In this document: in pieces, positions 50,661 to 59,160 of the stretch
Layout of the letters: each line of letters begins with the position of its first letter
Position numbering within the stretch: position 1 is the stretch's first letter
DNA from: Pseudomonadota bacterium
Lineage (GTDB): Bacteria; Desulfobacterota; Desulfarculia; Desulfarculales; Desulfarculaceae
Length of the DNA: 64,000 bases
Direction: 5' to 3'
Assembly: GCA_018902755.1 (NCBI GenBank)
Contig: JAHIQI010000040.1
Coordinates: 15,639-79,638, forward strand
Translations under genes and position numbers: made by a program
Notes under the pieces: model-generated
Told to the model about the DNA's origin: nothing
What the model saw: the letters and a program-made list of their open reading frames with translations, nothing else
Database searches by the model: none

Positions 50661-53011
50661 GCCCCTTTTTGCTTTTTGATGGCCAGGTAGACCCGCTCCG
50701 GGGTGAGCGGCGTCTCGTCCAAGACCAAGCCGGTGGCGTTGCGCACCGCGTTCAAGATGGCCGGGATGGTGGGCATGATGGCCCCCTCGCCCACCTCCTT
50801 GGCCCCGAAAGGCCCGTTGGGCTCTCCGGACTCCACCACGATGCACTTGGTCTCGGGCATGTCCATCACCGTGGGGATGTGGTACTCGCCCAGGCTGGGG
50901 TTCAAGATGCGGCCCTGGCCGTCGAACTTCACTTCCTCAAACAGGGCCTCGCCCAGGCCCATGGACACCGAGCCCTGCATTTGGGCCTCCACGCTGGTCA
51001 GGTTCACCGCCTGGCCGCAGTCGTGGGCGTCGGTGATGCGCTCCACCTTGATCTGGCCGGTCTCGAAGTCCACGCTCACCTCGGCCACCTGGGCCGAGCA
51101 GCCGTAGGCCGGGCTGGTGCCCACCGCCGCGCCCTTGTACTTGCCGCCCAGCACGGGAGGCTTGTACTTGCCCGTGGACACCAGGGTGCCCCGGCGCAGA
51201 TAAGCCAGGCGGGCCGCCTCGCGGAAGGTGAGCTCGTCGCCGCTGGGCTGGTCTTGCCAGCCGCGGTGCTCCTTGATGTAGCCAATGCGTATGGCCGAGA
51301 AGTCCACCGGATCGCCGCTTATCTTGATGAGACCATTCTTGATGTCCAAGCGGCTCTGGTCGATCTCCAACTCCTGGGCCAGAGTCTCCAGGATCATGGC
51401 CTTGAGGTTTTCCCCGGCCTCCTTGGTGGCGTGGCCGGTCATCAGGGTGGTGCGCGAGGAGTAGGCCCCCAGGTCGATGCCGAAGTCGGTGTCGCCACTC
51501 TTGACCCGCACCTGCTCGTAGGGGATGCCCACCGCCTCGGCGGCGATCATGGCCATGGTGGTTTCCGAGCCCTGGCCGATCTCGGCCGAAGCGGTGTAGA
51601 CCACGATGCCTCCGCCGTCCTCGTCGGCCTTGATCATGATGGTGCAGTGATAGGTCTCGCTGCGGTAGATGGGGTAGCCCGCGCCGGAGACGAAAAAGCC
51701 GCAGGCCATGCCGATGCCCTTGCCCTTGGGCAGCTTGCCCTTCTTCTGGTCCCAGCCCGAGCCGTTTTTCACCGCCTCGATGCACTCGCGCATGCCCAGG
51801 CTGCTCATGGCCAGGTCGTTGCAGGTCACGTCGCCGGTTTCCATCATGTTCTTGAGACGCAGCTCGATGGGGTCCATGCCCAGCCTCTCGGCGATGACGT
51901 CCATCTGCTGCTCGAACAAGGCCCGGGCGATGACCCCGCCGTGGCCCCGCTGGGCTCCGCAGGCGGGCTTGTTGGTGAATACGCGCAGGCCATGATAGCG
52001 CATGTTGGGCAGCTTGTAGGGCCCGCCCAACAGCGACCCGGCGTAATAAACCGTGGCGATGCCGAAGGAGGAGTAGGCCCCGCCGTCCAGGGTGGCCCGG
52101 TGGTCCAGGGCCATGAGGGTGCCGTCCTTTTTTACGCCGATCTTCATGTGGTGGGTGAAGCCGTGGCGGGCCCGGCTGAAGAGAAACACCTGCTCGCGGG
52201 TGTAGGCCATGCGCACCGGGCGGCCGGTCTTCATGGCCAGGAACCCGGCGGCCAGGTCGATGGGCGTGGCCGAGGCCTTGGGCCCGAAGCCGCCGCCCAC
52301 GTAGGGCTTGACCACCCGGACCTTGCTCATGTTCAAGCCGGTGACCATGGCCAGGGTGCGCTGCACGTAGTGGGGCACCTGGGTGGAGGAGTGCAGGTTG
52401 AGCACCCCGTCGGAGTCCATCAGGGCCACGCACTGGTTGGGCTCGATAAAGGCCCCGTCCTGGCGCTTGGAAAAGAAGCTGCCCTCCTGGATCAGGTCGC
52501 AGCCCGCGAAGGCCGCCTCCACGTCTCCGAACTCCTGCTCCACCTGGGCGCAGACGTTGTCCGGAAACTGTTCGTGCAGCCAGGGCGCGCCTTCGGCCGT
52601 GGCCTGCTCCACGGTGAGCAGCACCGGCAGGGGCTCGTACTCCACCTCGATGAATTCCACCGCCCTCTGCGCGGTGGCCAAATCCTCGGCGGCCACGGCG
52701 GCGATCTCGTCGCCCACATAGCGCACCCGATCCACGGCGAAAAGGGTCTCGTCGTAGCGGGCCGGGGATACGCCGTATTTCACGTCGGGCACGTCCTGGG
52801 CGGTGATCACCGCCACCACGCCCGGCAGGGCCTGGGCCCTGGAGATGTCGATGCGCTTGATCTTGGCGTGGGCCTGGGGGCTTTGCAGCAGGGCCCCGGC
52901 CAGCTCGCCGGGGAACTTGATGTCCTCGATGTAGCGGGCCTTGCCCGTGGACTTGTTGGGGGCGTCCTTGCGGGGAGCCCGGCTTCCGATTACCTCGAAG
53001 TTGCCGCTCAT
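50657..53011 (-). CDS. Molybdenum hydroxylase, large molybdopterin-binding subunit
   Basis: 784 residues. Xanthine dehydrogenase-family Mo subunit. The N-terminal GKARYIEDIKFPGELAGAL, the GGGFGPKASATP loop, TNKPACGAQRGHGG (substrate channel) and KEVGEGAIMPTIPAILNAV near the C-terminus, holding the catalytic Glu, are recognised. The CGAQRGHG motif and length are close to 4-hydroxybenzoyl-CoA reductase alpha, but other aromatic or heteroaromatic hydroxylases are equally possible. Electrons leave through the two downstream-partner subunits encoded upstream. It is the last gene of the TRAP-ligase-hydroxylase operon. Confidence 0.88.
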   Translation of the reverse strand: MSGNFEVIGSRAPRKDAPNKSTGKARYIEDIKFPGELAGALLQSPQAHAKIKRIDISRAQALPGVVAVITAQDVPDVKYGVSPARYDETLFAVDRVRYVGDEIAAVAAEDLATAQRAVEFIEVEYEPLPVLLTVEQATAEGAPWLHEQFPDNVCAQVEQEFGDVEAAFAGCDLIQEGSFFSKRQDGAFIEPNQCVALMDSDGVLNLHSSTQVPHYVQRTLAMVTGLNMSKVRVVKPYVGGGFGPKASATPIDLAAGFLAMKTGRPVRMAYTREQVFLFSRARHGFTHHMKIGVKKDGTLMALDHRATLDGGAYSSFGIATVYYAGSLLGGPYKLPNMRYHGLRVFTNKPACGAQRGHGGVIARALFEQQMDVIAERLGMDPIELRLKNMMETGDVTCNDLAMSSLGMRECIEAVKNGSGWDQKKGKLPKGKGIGMACGFFVSGAGYPIYRSETYHCTIMIKADEDGGGIVVYTASAEIGQGSETTMAMIAAEAVGIPYEQVRVKSGDTDFGIDLGAYSSRTTLMTGHATKEAGENLKAMILETLAQELEIDQSRLDIKNGLIKISGDPVDFSAIRIGYIKEHRGWQDQPSGDELTFREAARLAYLRRGTLVSTGKYKPPVLGGKYKGAAVGTSPAYGCSAQVAEVSVDFETGQIKVERITDAHDCGQAVNLTSVEAQMQGSVSMGLGEALFEEVKFDGQGRILNPSLGEYHIPTVMDMPETKCIVVESGEPNGPFGAKEVGEGAIMPTIPAILNAVRNATGLVLDETPLTPERVYLAIKKQKGA

Positions 53012-53014
53012 GAC

Positions 53015-53491
53015 CTAAGCCTCGCTCATCTTGCCGGCGGCGTCCTGCACCGCCTCCACGATCTTTTCATACCCGGTGCAGCGGCACAGGTTGCCCGACA
53101 GTCCCTTGGTGATCTCTTCCCTGGTGGGCTGGGGGGTATGGTCCAAGAGCGCCTTGGCCGAAAGGATCATGCCAGGGGTGCAAAAGCCGCACTGGATGGC
53201 CCCGGCGTCCACAAAGGCCTGCTGCAAGGGATGCAGCTCGGCGCCCTTGGCCAGGCCTTCGATGGTCGTCACCTCGCGGCCCTGAGCCTGCATGGCCAGG
53301 ACCAGGCAGGAGTTGACCGTCTCGCCGTCCAGGATCACCGTGCAGCAGCCGCAGTCGCCCACCCCGCAGCCGTGCTTGGTGCCGGTTAGGCCCAGCTCGT
53401 CGCGCAGCAGGGAGGTGAGGGTCTGATTGGGCTCCACCAGGGCCTGGCGCGCCACGCCGTTTACCGTAAGAATGATGGCCTGCTTGCTCAT
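53015..53491 (-). CDS. Molybdenum hydroxylase, [2Fe-2S] subunit
   Basis: 158 residues. Two [2Fe-2S] clusters: the plant-ferredoxin-type set in GCGVGDCGCCTVILDG plus NSC, and the helical-domain set in CGFCTPGM plus NLCRCTGY. This is the typical small subunit of three-subunit xanthine dehydrogenase-type enzymes, relaying electrons from Mo to FAD. It overlaps the FAD-subunit gene by four bases and is three bases from the Mo-subunit gene. Confidence 0.94.
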   Translation of the reverse strand: MSKQAIILTVNGVARQALVEPNQTLTSLLRDELGLTGTKHGCGVGDCGCCTVILDGETVNSCLVLAMQAQGREVTTIEGLAKGAELHPLQQAFVDAGAIQCGFCTPGMILSAKALLDHTPQPTREEITKGLSGNLCRCTGYEKIVEAVQDAAGKMSEA

Positions 53492-54375
53492 GCTTGCGCC
53501 TCCTGGTTGCCTTGGGCCTGGGACAGGGCCTGGCGCAGGGCCCTGAGGGTCAGGGTCCGCACCATGTCCCGGCGGTAGGCCGCCGAGCCCCGGTGATCGT
53601 CAATGGGCCTGGCCTCGGCTGCCGCCGCCTCCGCCGCCTCGCTAAAACAGGTCTCTTGGGCCGGTTTGCCGATCAGCGCGCTGGCCGCACCCGGCGAGAG
53701 CATGGGGAAGGGGGCCACCGCGCCCAGGGCCACCCGGGCCAGGGCCACGGTCTTGCCGTCGTCCTCAAGCTCCAGATGGGCGGCCACGTTGACCAGGGCG
53801 ATCTCCATGGCTTGGCGAAGGCCCAGCTTCTGGTAGCCGCCGCCCACGCCGGGGCGGGGCGCGTCCAAGATCACGCGGGTCAGAATCTCGCCCGCCTCCT
53901 TTACGGTATAGCCGGGGCCCTTGAAGTAGCCGTCCAAAGCCACCTCGCGCTCGCCATTCGGTCCGGCCAGCACCGCCTTGGCCCCCAGGGCCAACAGGGG
54001 CAAACAGATGTCCGCCGCCGGGCGGGCGGTGACCAGGTTGCCGCCCAGGGTGGCCCGGTTGCGCACCTGGGGCGAGCCCAGGGCTCCGGCCCCCATGGCT
54101 AGCAGGCCGGGCACCTCGGGACCGCCGGAGGCCAGGCGCGAAGCGGTGTCAAGGGCGCCCAGGCTGACCAGGCCATCGTCGGCGCGGTTGCCCTTCAGCT
54201 CTTCCAGGCCGCCCAGGTCCAACAGAACCTTGGGGGCCAGCTTCTTCAGCTTGAGGTTCACCAGCAGGTCGGTGCCCCCGGCCAGGGGGCGGGCGTCCTC
54301 GCCCATCTCGCCCAGCAGGGACAGGGCCTCGGGCAGGCTTTGGGGGCGGTAGTAGTCAAAGCTCGGCAGAAGCAT
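53488..54375 (-). CDS. Molybdenum hydroxylase, FAD subunit
   Basis: 295 residues. FAD-binding domain of the CO dehydrogenase/xanthine dehydrogenase type: ARPLAGGTDLLVNLK binds the FAD pyrophosphate, and VRNRATLGGNLVTARPAADICLPLLAL is the second flavin motif. The length leaves no room for the extra [4Fe-4S] loop of true 4-hydroxybenzoyl-CoA reductase, so electron flow is probably away from the substrate (hydroxylation). Its ATG overlaps the upstream stop by one base (TGATG). Confidence 0.9.
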   Translation of the reverse strand: MLLPSFDYYRPQSLPEALSLLGEMGEDARPLAGGTDLLVNLKLKKLAPKVLLDLGGLEELKGNRADDGLVSLGALDTASRLASGGPEVPGLLAMGAGALGSPQVRNRATLGGNLVTARPAADICLPLLALGAKAVLAGPNGEREVALDGYFKGPGYTVKEAGEILTRVILDAPRPGVGGGYQKLGLRQAMEIALVNVAAHLELEDDGKTVALARVALGAVAPFPMLSPGAASALIGKPAQETCFSEAAEAAAAEARPIDDHRGSAAYRRDMVRTLTLRALRQALSQAQGNQEAQA

Positions 54376-54560
54376 CAGTATTCTCCCCGCCCTTCCTGCG
54401 CCATGCCCAGGTCGATGGCGATCATGGTGAGGCTGGCCTGGATGCGCGACGTGTTGCGCGCCAGGGCCGGAAAATCGCCGGCCGCTTGTTGTAGTTCTCG
54501 GGTTTGTTCGCGCAGAGCCCGCAATCGCTCGCGCAGCTCCTCCACCTTGCTCGGCTCCAT
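54375..54560 (-). CDS. 61-residue helical protein in the catabolic operon
   Basis: Starts at ATG 54560 after an ideal GGGAGATATCACC ribosome site. The N-terminal half (VEELRERLRALREQTRELQQAAG) is a clear amphipathic coiled coil; the rest continues as helix (ALARNTSRIQASLTMIAIDLGMAQ). No family is recognised. It sits between the CoA ligase and the FAD subunit, overlapping the latter, so it is co-translated. It could be a scaffold or assembly factor for the hydroxylase. Confidence 0.65.
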   Translation of the reverse strand: MEPSKVEELRERLRALREQTRELQQAAGDFPALARNTSRIQASLTMIAIDLGMAQEGRGEY

Positions 54561-54575
54561 GGTGATATCTCCCAA

Positions 54576-55913
54576 TTAGTGCAAATGCCGCGTGTCCTTG
54601 AAGCGCCGGGCCTTGACCTCCCAGCGGGTCAAGCTGCCCAGGGGATGGACCTCGATCTGGTAACCCAGGTTGGTCTTGAGGCGCAGTTGATCCTTGAGAC
54701 GGCCCAAGACATCTTGCTCAGCCCCTTCAGCGTCGGTATTGAACTCAACCTTGAGAGTGATCTTGTCGTTGTCGCCGATGCGCTCCACCACCACCTCGTA
54801 CTCGTCGGCCAACTCCGCGAAGCCCCGCACCACTTCCTCGATGGCCGAGGGCGATAGCAGCACCCCCTTGACCTTGGTGATGTCGTCGGCCCGGCCCTGC
54901 ACCCCTCCCTTGAGCACCCGGTAGGTGCGCCCGCAGGGGCAGGGATCGGCGGCCCACTCGATTATGTCCTTGCTGTCGAAGCGCAGGCAGGGCTGGGCCA
55001 GGCGGTCCAGGGCGGTGATGATCATCTTGCCCTTACGCCCCGGCTCCTCGATGATCTCGCCGGTCACGGGGTCTTCTATCTCCACCAGGAACAGCCCCTC
55101 GTTGGCGTGGATGCCCCCGCATTGCTCGGTGCATTCGTAGCTCCAGGCCCCGATCTCGGTGGCTCCGGCGTGGTCGAAGACCTGGGCTCCCCAGGCATCC
55201 TGCATGCGCTTCTTGGTGCTGGGCAGCGAGGCTCCCGGCTCCCCGGCGCAGGTGATGCGCCTAATAGTCAGCTCCGCCGGGTCGATGCCCAGGCGGCTCT
55301 TGGCCACGTCGGCCATGTTGAGCATGTAGGTGGGGGTGCCCATGAGGGCGGTGGCCTTGAGCTCCTGAATCTTGAGCACCCTGGAGGCGGTGTCCAAAAC
55401 CCCGCCGGGCACCACCTCGCAGCCCAGTTTTTCCGCCGCGTAGTGCCCGGCCCAGAAGGCCACGAAGATGTTGTAGCCGAAGGGGATGAACACCCGGTCG
55501 GTGGGACGGTAGCCCTGGGCCCAGAGGATGTAGCACCAGGACTCGGCCCACCATTCCCAATCTTGCCAGGTGTCGGCCTGGTAAACCGGGGTGCCGGTGG
55601 TGCCCGAGGTCTGGCGGAACTCAGATACCTGCTCCAGGGGCACGCACAGGCGGCTGCCGTAGGGGAAAGGCTCGGCTTCCTGGGCGCTCTTGAGCATGCC
55701 CTTGTCCACCTTGGGCACCCGGCGCACGTCGGCCCAGGTCTTTATGTCCCCCGGCTCCATCCCGGCTCCGGCGTAAATCTCCCGGTAAAAGGGCGAGCGC
55801 TCGTAGGCCCAGGAGATGATGCGCCGGAACTTTTCCAACTGCAAGGCGCGCAACTGTTCCGGGGCCATGGTCTCCAGATAGGGATTCCAGTAGTTGTTGT
55901 GCAGGGTAGTCAT
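54576..55913 (-). CDS. Phenylacetate-CoA ligase-family AMP-forming enzyme
   Basis: 445 residues. Activates a carboxylic acid with ATP and CoA. RQTSGTTGTPVY is the P-loop-like motif, HAGATEIGAWSYEC the adenylate-binding block, and LRFDSKDI with GGVQGRADDITKVKGVLLSPSAIEE the hinge region of the PaaK group. The ATG at 55913 follows GAGGCTC. It lies between the TRAP transporter and the molybdenum hydroxylase, so its substrate is probably the imported acid, aromatic or heteroaromatic. Phenylacetate itself is only one possibility. Confidence 0.85.
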   Translation of the reverse strand: MTTLHNNYWNPYLETMAPEQLRALQLEKFRRIISWAYERSPFYREIYAGAGMEPGDIKTWADVRRVPKVDKGMLKSAQEAEPFPYGSRLCVPLEQVSEFRQTSGTTGTPVYQADTWQDWEWWAESWCYILWAQGYRPTDRVFIPFGYNIFVAFWAGHYAAEKLGCEVVPGGVLDTASRVLKIQELKATALMGTPTYMLNMADVAKSRLGIDPAELTIRRITCAGEPGASLPSTKKRMQDAWGAQVFDHAGATEIGAWSYECTEQCGGIHANEGLFLVEIEDPVTGEIIEEPGRKGKMIITALDRLAQPCLRFDSKDIIEWAADPCPCGRTYRVLKGGVQGRADDITKVKGVLLSPSAIEEVVRGFAELADEYEVVVERIGDNDKITLKVEFNTDAEGAEQDVLGRLKDQLRLKTNLGYQIEVHPLGSLTRWEVKARRFKDTRHLH

Positions 55914-55923
55914 CACGAGCCTC

Positions 55924-57225
55924 TTAATACATCAGGTTGGGCAGCCAAAGGGCTATCTGGGGGAACAGCACGATCAGGCCGGTGCCTATGATCAGGGCGA
56001 GCAGGAAGGGCACGGCGCCCTTGAAGATTTTTTCCAGCTGCACGTCGCCGGCGATGCCGTTGACCACGTACACGTTGATGCCCACCGGCGGGGTGATGAC
56101 CCCCATCTGGGTGACCAGCACGATGATGATGCCGAACCAGATGGGGTCGTAACCAAGGTCGAGTATTATGGGGTAAAAAATAGGGATGGTCAGCATGATC
56201 AGGGCCAGTGCATCTATGAAGCAGCCGCCGATCAGGTAGACCAAAACGATCATGGCCACCACCATGTACCCCGGCATGTCCATGGCCGCAACCCAGTTGG
56301 CCACGTCGAAGGTGATGCGGGTGACCGCCAGGAAGTGGCCGAACACCGTGGCTCCGGCCACCAGCAGCAGAACCATGCAGGAGGTTCGGAGAGTCTCGTA
56401 GGTGCTCTTCACGAACCCGGCCCAGGTCAGTTGCCGCCGAAACAGGGCCACCAAGAGCACCGCCGCCGCGCCCACGCCGCCGGCCTCGGTGGGGGTGAAC
56501 CAGCCCAGGAACAGGCCCATCATCACCACCACGAACACCAGCATGATGTCCAGGGTGTACACCAGGGACGCGAGGCGCTCGCGCCAGGGGTGGAACTCGC
56601 AGGCCGGGCCCTGCTTGGGCGACACCAGGCAGTAAACATAGATCGCCAGGGCGAACATTATGGTCATGAACACCGCGGGCACGATGCCCGCCACGAACAG
56701 GGTGCCGATGGATTGCTCGGTGAGGATGCCGTAGACGATGAGCACCACGCTGGGGGGCATGAGCATGCCCAGGGAGCCGCCCGCGGCCACCGAGCCGGTG
56801 GCCAACTCGTCGGCATAGCCGAAGCGCTTCATCTCCGGCAGGCCTACCGTGGCCATGGTGGCCGCCGTGGCCGGCGAGGAGCCGCACACCGCGCCGAAGG
56901 CGGTGCAGGCGCACACCGTGGCCGTGGCCAGGCCGCCCCGGTAGCAGCCCACCATCATGTGGGCCGAGTCGTAGAGCCGGTGGCTTATGCCCGCGTTGAA
57001 GGCGATCTGGCCCATGAAGATGAACAGGGGGATGATGGTCAGGCCGTAGGATGAGTACACGCTGTAAAAGTCTCGTGACAGGAGCTTGAAGGCCGCCTCG
57101 GGGCTCACCTGGACGGCGAAGCCCACGAAGCCCACCAGGGTCATCACGTAGGCCACGGGCATGCGGCTGAAGATGACCACCACCAGCACCAGGATGCCGA
57201 TTATGCCGATCAGGGTGGGGCTCAT
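55924..57225 (-). CDS. dctM: TRAP transporter large permease, DctM
   Basis: 433 residues, about 12 membrane segments. Family blocks include GFVGFAVQVSPEAAF, the conserved SPATAATMATVGLPEM region, GSLGMLMPPSVVLIVYG and TPTEAGGVGAAAVL. It moves the solute with Na+ symport after delivery by DctP. The ATG at 57225 overlaps the dctQ stop. Confidence 0.95.
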   Translation of the reverse strand: MSPTLIGIIGILVLVVVIFSRMPVAYVMTLVGFVGFAVQVSPEAAFKLLSRDFYSVYSSYGLTIIPLFIFMGQIAFNAGISHRLYDSAHMMVGCYRGGLATATVCACTAFGAVCGSSPATAATMATVGLPEMKRFGYADELATGSVAAGGSLGMLMPPSVVLIVYGILTEQSIGTLFVAGIVPAVFMTIMFALAIYVYCLVSPKQGPACEFHPWRERLASLVYTLDIMLVFVVVMMGLFLGWFTPTEAGGVGAAAVLLVALFRRQLTWAGFVKSTYETLRTSCMVLLLVAGATVFGHFLAVTRITFDVANWVAAMDMPGYMVVAMIVLVYLIGGCFIDALALIMLTIPIFYPIILDLGYDPIWFGIIIVLVTQMGVITPPVGINVYVVNGIAGDVQLEKIFKGAVPFLLALIIGTGLIVLFPQIALWLPNLMY

Positions 57226-57707
57226 CGGGCACCCGCCTTTCTCAGATTCACCAGGCACTCGGTCAAAATGACCAGGCAGAGGACCCCGAAGGCGATTGCC
57301 ACCACGTAGATGAGGATGTAGTCGGGAAACTGGAGGCTCATGGACACTTCTCCGGTGGTCTTGACCGTGTTGCCGTAGAGCCACATCTGCCAGGAGACCA
57401 GGCCGAACAGGGCCCCGCTGCAAAGCTTGGTGATCGCGTCGCACCAGGCCTGGCCCCGCGCGCTCATGCGACGGACGAAAAGGTCCACGCCCACGTGGCC
57501 GTTTTCAAACTCGGTCAGGGGCATGGCGCAGGCCAGGACGATGGTGGCCATGAAGCTGACCACCTCCACCGCCCCGAAGATGGGCCGGTTGAATCCGCGG
57601 AAGATGACGTCCACGCAGGTGACCACCATCATTCCCACCAGGGCCCCGCCGCCGAGGCGCTTGAGCAAGTTTATGAGCTTGGTGACCAGTGATACCCAGG
57701 AATTCAA
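57222..57707 (-). CDS. dctQ: TRAP transporter small permease, DctQ
   Basis: 161 residues with four membrane segments and the family motif ENGHVGVDLFVRRMSARGQ. It partners DctM. Separated from dctP by a 57-base gap that contains a large hairpin. Confidence 0.93.
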   Translation of the reverse strand: MNSWVSLVTKLINLLKRLGGGALVGMMVVTCVDVIFRGFNRPIFGAVEVVSFMATIVLACAMPLTEFENGHVGVDLFVRRMSARGQAWCDAITKLCSGALFGLVSWQMWLYGNTVKTTGEVSMSLQFPDYILIYVVAIAFGVLCLVILTECLVNLRKAGAR

Positions 57708-57723
57708 GGCCCGCCTCCTGCGA

Positions 57724-57755
57724 TCCCGGAGGCGGCGCGAGGGCCGCCTCCGGGA
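57724..57755 (-). other. Intercistronic stem-loop between dctP and dctQ
   Basis: A perfect 13-bp inverted repeat (57724-57736 with 57743-57755) around a 6-base loop and without a T tract. Such stems commonly protect the 3' end of binding-protein mRNA and lower expression of the membrane subunits. Confidence 0.72.
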
Positions 57756-57764
57756 GATGGGTGA

Positions 57765-58790
57765 TTACTTGCTCAACTCGGCCAGCTTCTTTTGGGTGAA
57801 CTCCACCGCTTCCTTGGCGGGCACGCCCTTGGGGCTGGTCTCGGTCACGTAGAAGTCCAGGACCGGGTCGGTGGCCTTTTTCCAGCGGGCGGCCTCCTCG
57901 GGGGAGAGCTTGATGAAGGTGCGGCCCTTCTTGAGCATGAACTCCCGCCCCACCTTGTCCGACTCGTCCCAGGCCGCGCCGTGCTTGGGAATCCACTCCT
58001 CGTTGATCTGGATGATGGCCGCCTGGGCGTCCTTGGGCAGCGAGTTCCACTTGGCCTTGTTCATGACCACGTAGAAGGTGGTGGTGTAGGCGTTGGAGTA
58101 GTTCTCGGTGCAGTACTTGACCACCTCGGCCATGCGCCAGCCCTTGTTGGTCTCCACCGGGTACATGCCGCCGTCCACCACGCCGCGTTGCAGGGCCTGG
58201 TACAGCTCGGGCATGGGCATGGCCACCGGGGTGCCGCCCAGGGCCTCGACCACCTTGGCGGTGGTGCCGTGGGAGCGGATCTTGAGGCCCTTCAGGTCTT
58301 CCATCTTCTTGACCGGCTTGTCCTTGGTGTGCAGCAGGCCCGGCCCATGGGCATGCAGATACATCACTTGCACGTCGTCAAGCTCCTTGGGCTTGAACTT
58401 CTTGTAGACCTCGTTGGCCACCTGGGTGGCCACCTTGCCGTTGGGATAGCCCAGGGGCAGGTCCACCACCTCCATGAGGGGGAAGCGGCCGCGGTTGTAG
58501 CCGAACAGGCAGAAGCCGATGTCGCTCATGCCCTGCACCGTGCCGTCATAGACCTGTTTGGCCTTGGTCAGGGTCTGGCCGGGGTAGTATTCGATCTTGA
58601 CCTTGCCCTTGGTGCGCTTTTCCACTTCTTTGCCCCAAGCCGCGGCCAGTTTGGACTGGATGTGGGTGGGCGGGAAAAAGCAGGAATAGGTCAGTTTGAT
58701 GGGCTCCTGGGCAAGCGAGGGCGCCGGAGCCAGGGAAAAGGCCGCGAGCAGGGCCGTGAGCAAGGTAAGCACCAGAAGCTTTTTGGACAT
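57765..58790 (-). CDS. dctP: TRAP transporter solute-binding protein, DctP
   Basis: 341 residues. Signal peptide 1-28 (ending PSLAQ or SLA-QEP), then the DctP fold: FFPPTHIQSKLAAAWGKEVEKRTKG, LKGLKIRSHGTTAKVVEALGGTPVAMPMPELYQALQRGVVDGG with the conserved Arg that binds the substrate carboxylate. The ATG at 58790 follows GGGAGGGAATT. The ligand is a carboxylic acid, consistent with the downstream CoA ligase. Confidence 0.95.
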   Translation of the reverse strand: MSKKLLVLTLLTALLAAFSLAPAPSLAQEPIKLTYSCFFPPTHIQSKLAAAWGKEVEKRTKGKVKIEYYPGQTLTKAKQVYDGTVQGMSDIGFCLFGYNRGRFPLMEVVDLPLGYPNGKVATQVANEVYKKFKPKELDDVQVMYLHAHGPGLLHTKDKPVKKMEDLKGLKIRSHGTTAKVVEALGGTPVAMPMPELYQALQRGVVDGGMYPVETNKGWRMAEVVKYCTENYSNAYTTTFYVVMNKAKWNSLPKDAQAAIIQINEEWIPKHGAAWDESDKVGREFMLKKGRTFIKLSPEEAARWKKATDPVLDFYVTETSPKGVPAKEAVEFTQKKLAELSK

Positions 58791-59160
58791 AATTCCCTCC
58801 CTTGGGTTGTGGCGGGTAAATGCCCCAGCCACGTTTGCTTGGGGTCAGGCCATGGTCTGGCGAGCCATACGAATGGCAAAATCTTGAAGAGTCAGTGGGG
58901 CGCGGCTTCCAAACGGTTCGCCGCAGGGCAAAATGCCCACGCTATCTTCTGGCCCAGCAAAGATGTGATGAGATTATGTCTAGCCGTCGGTGTAGGGCCA
59001 CATTCTATGGGGCCGCTGGGCGGCTTTTGTATGACCGTGGTCATAGAGGCTACAAAATAACTGAATTAAAGCTGCCCGCCAAGAGGAGTGCTCACTTGGC
59101 CTGCTCCAGCTCTCGGCGGCTATGCTTATGTTAACAATTTGTGATTACAGGCAAAACTCT
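58791..59160. other. Intergenic region upstream of dctP
   Basis: 370 bases between the regulator gene and dctP. It contains the palindrome at 59030-59045 and an AT-rich stretch at about 59048-59070 and 59125-59150. No clear -10/-35 pair for dctP and no gene longer than about 40 residues that looks real was found. Confidence 0.5.
59030..59045. promoter_or_regulatory. Crp-like operator palindrome
   Basis: TATGACC-GT-GGTCATA: 7-bp perfect arms around two bases. Read as TATGA-N6-TCATA it has the spacing of Crp-family sites (TGTGA-N6-TCACA). It lies 240 bases before dctP and about 115 bases after the end of a Crp-family regulator gene. Confidence 0.5.
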
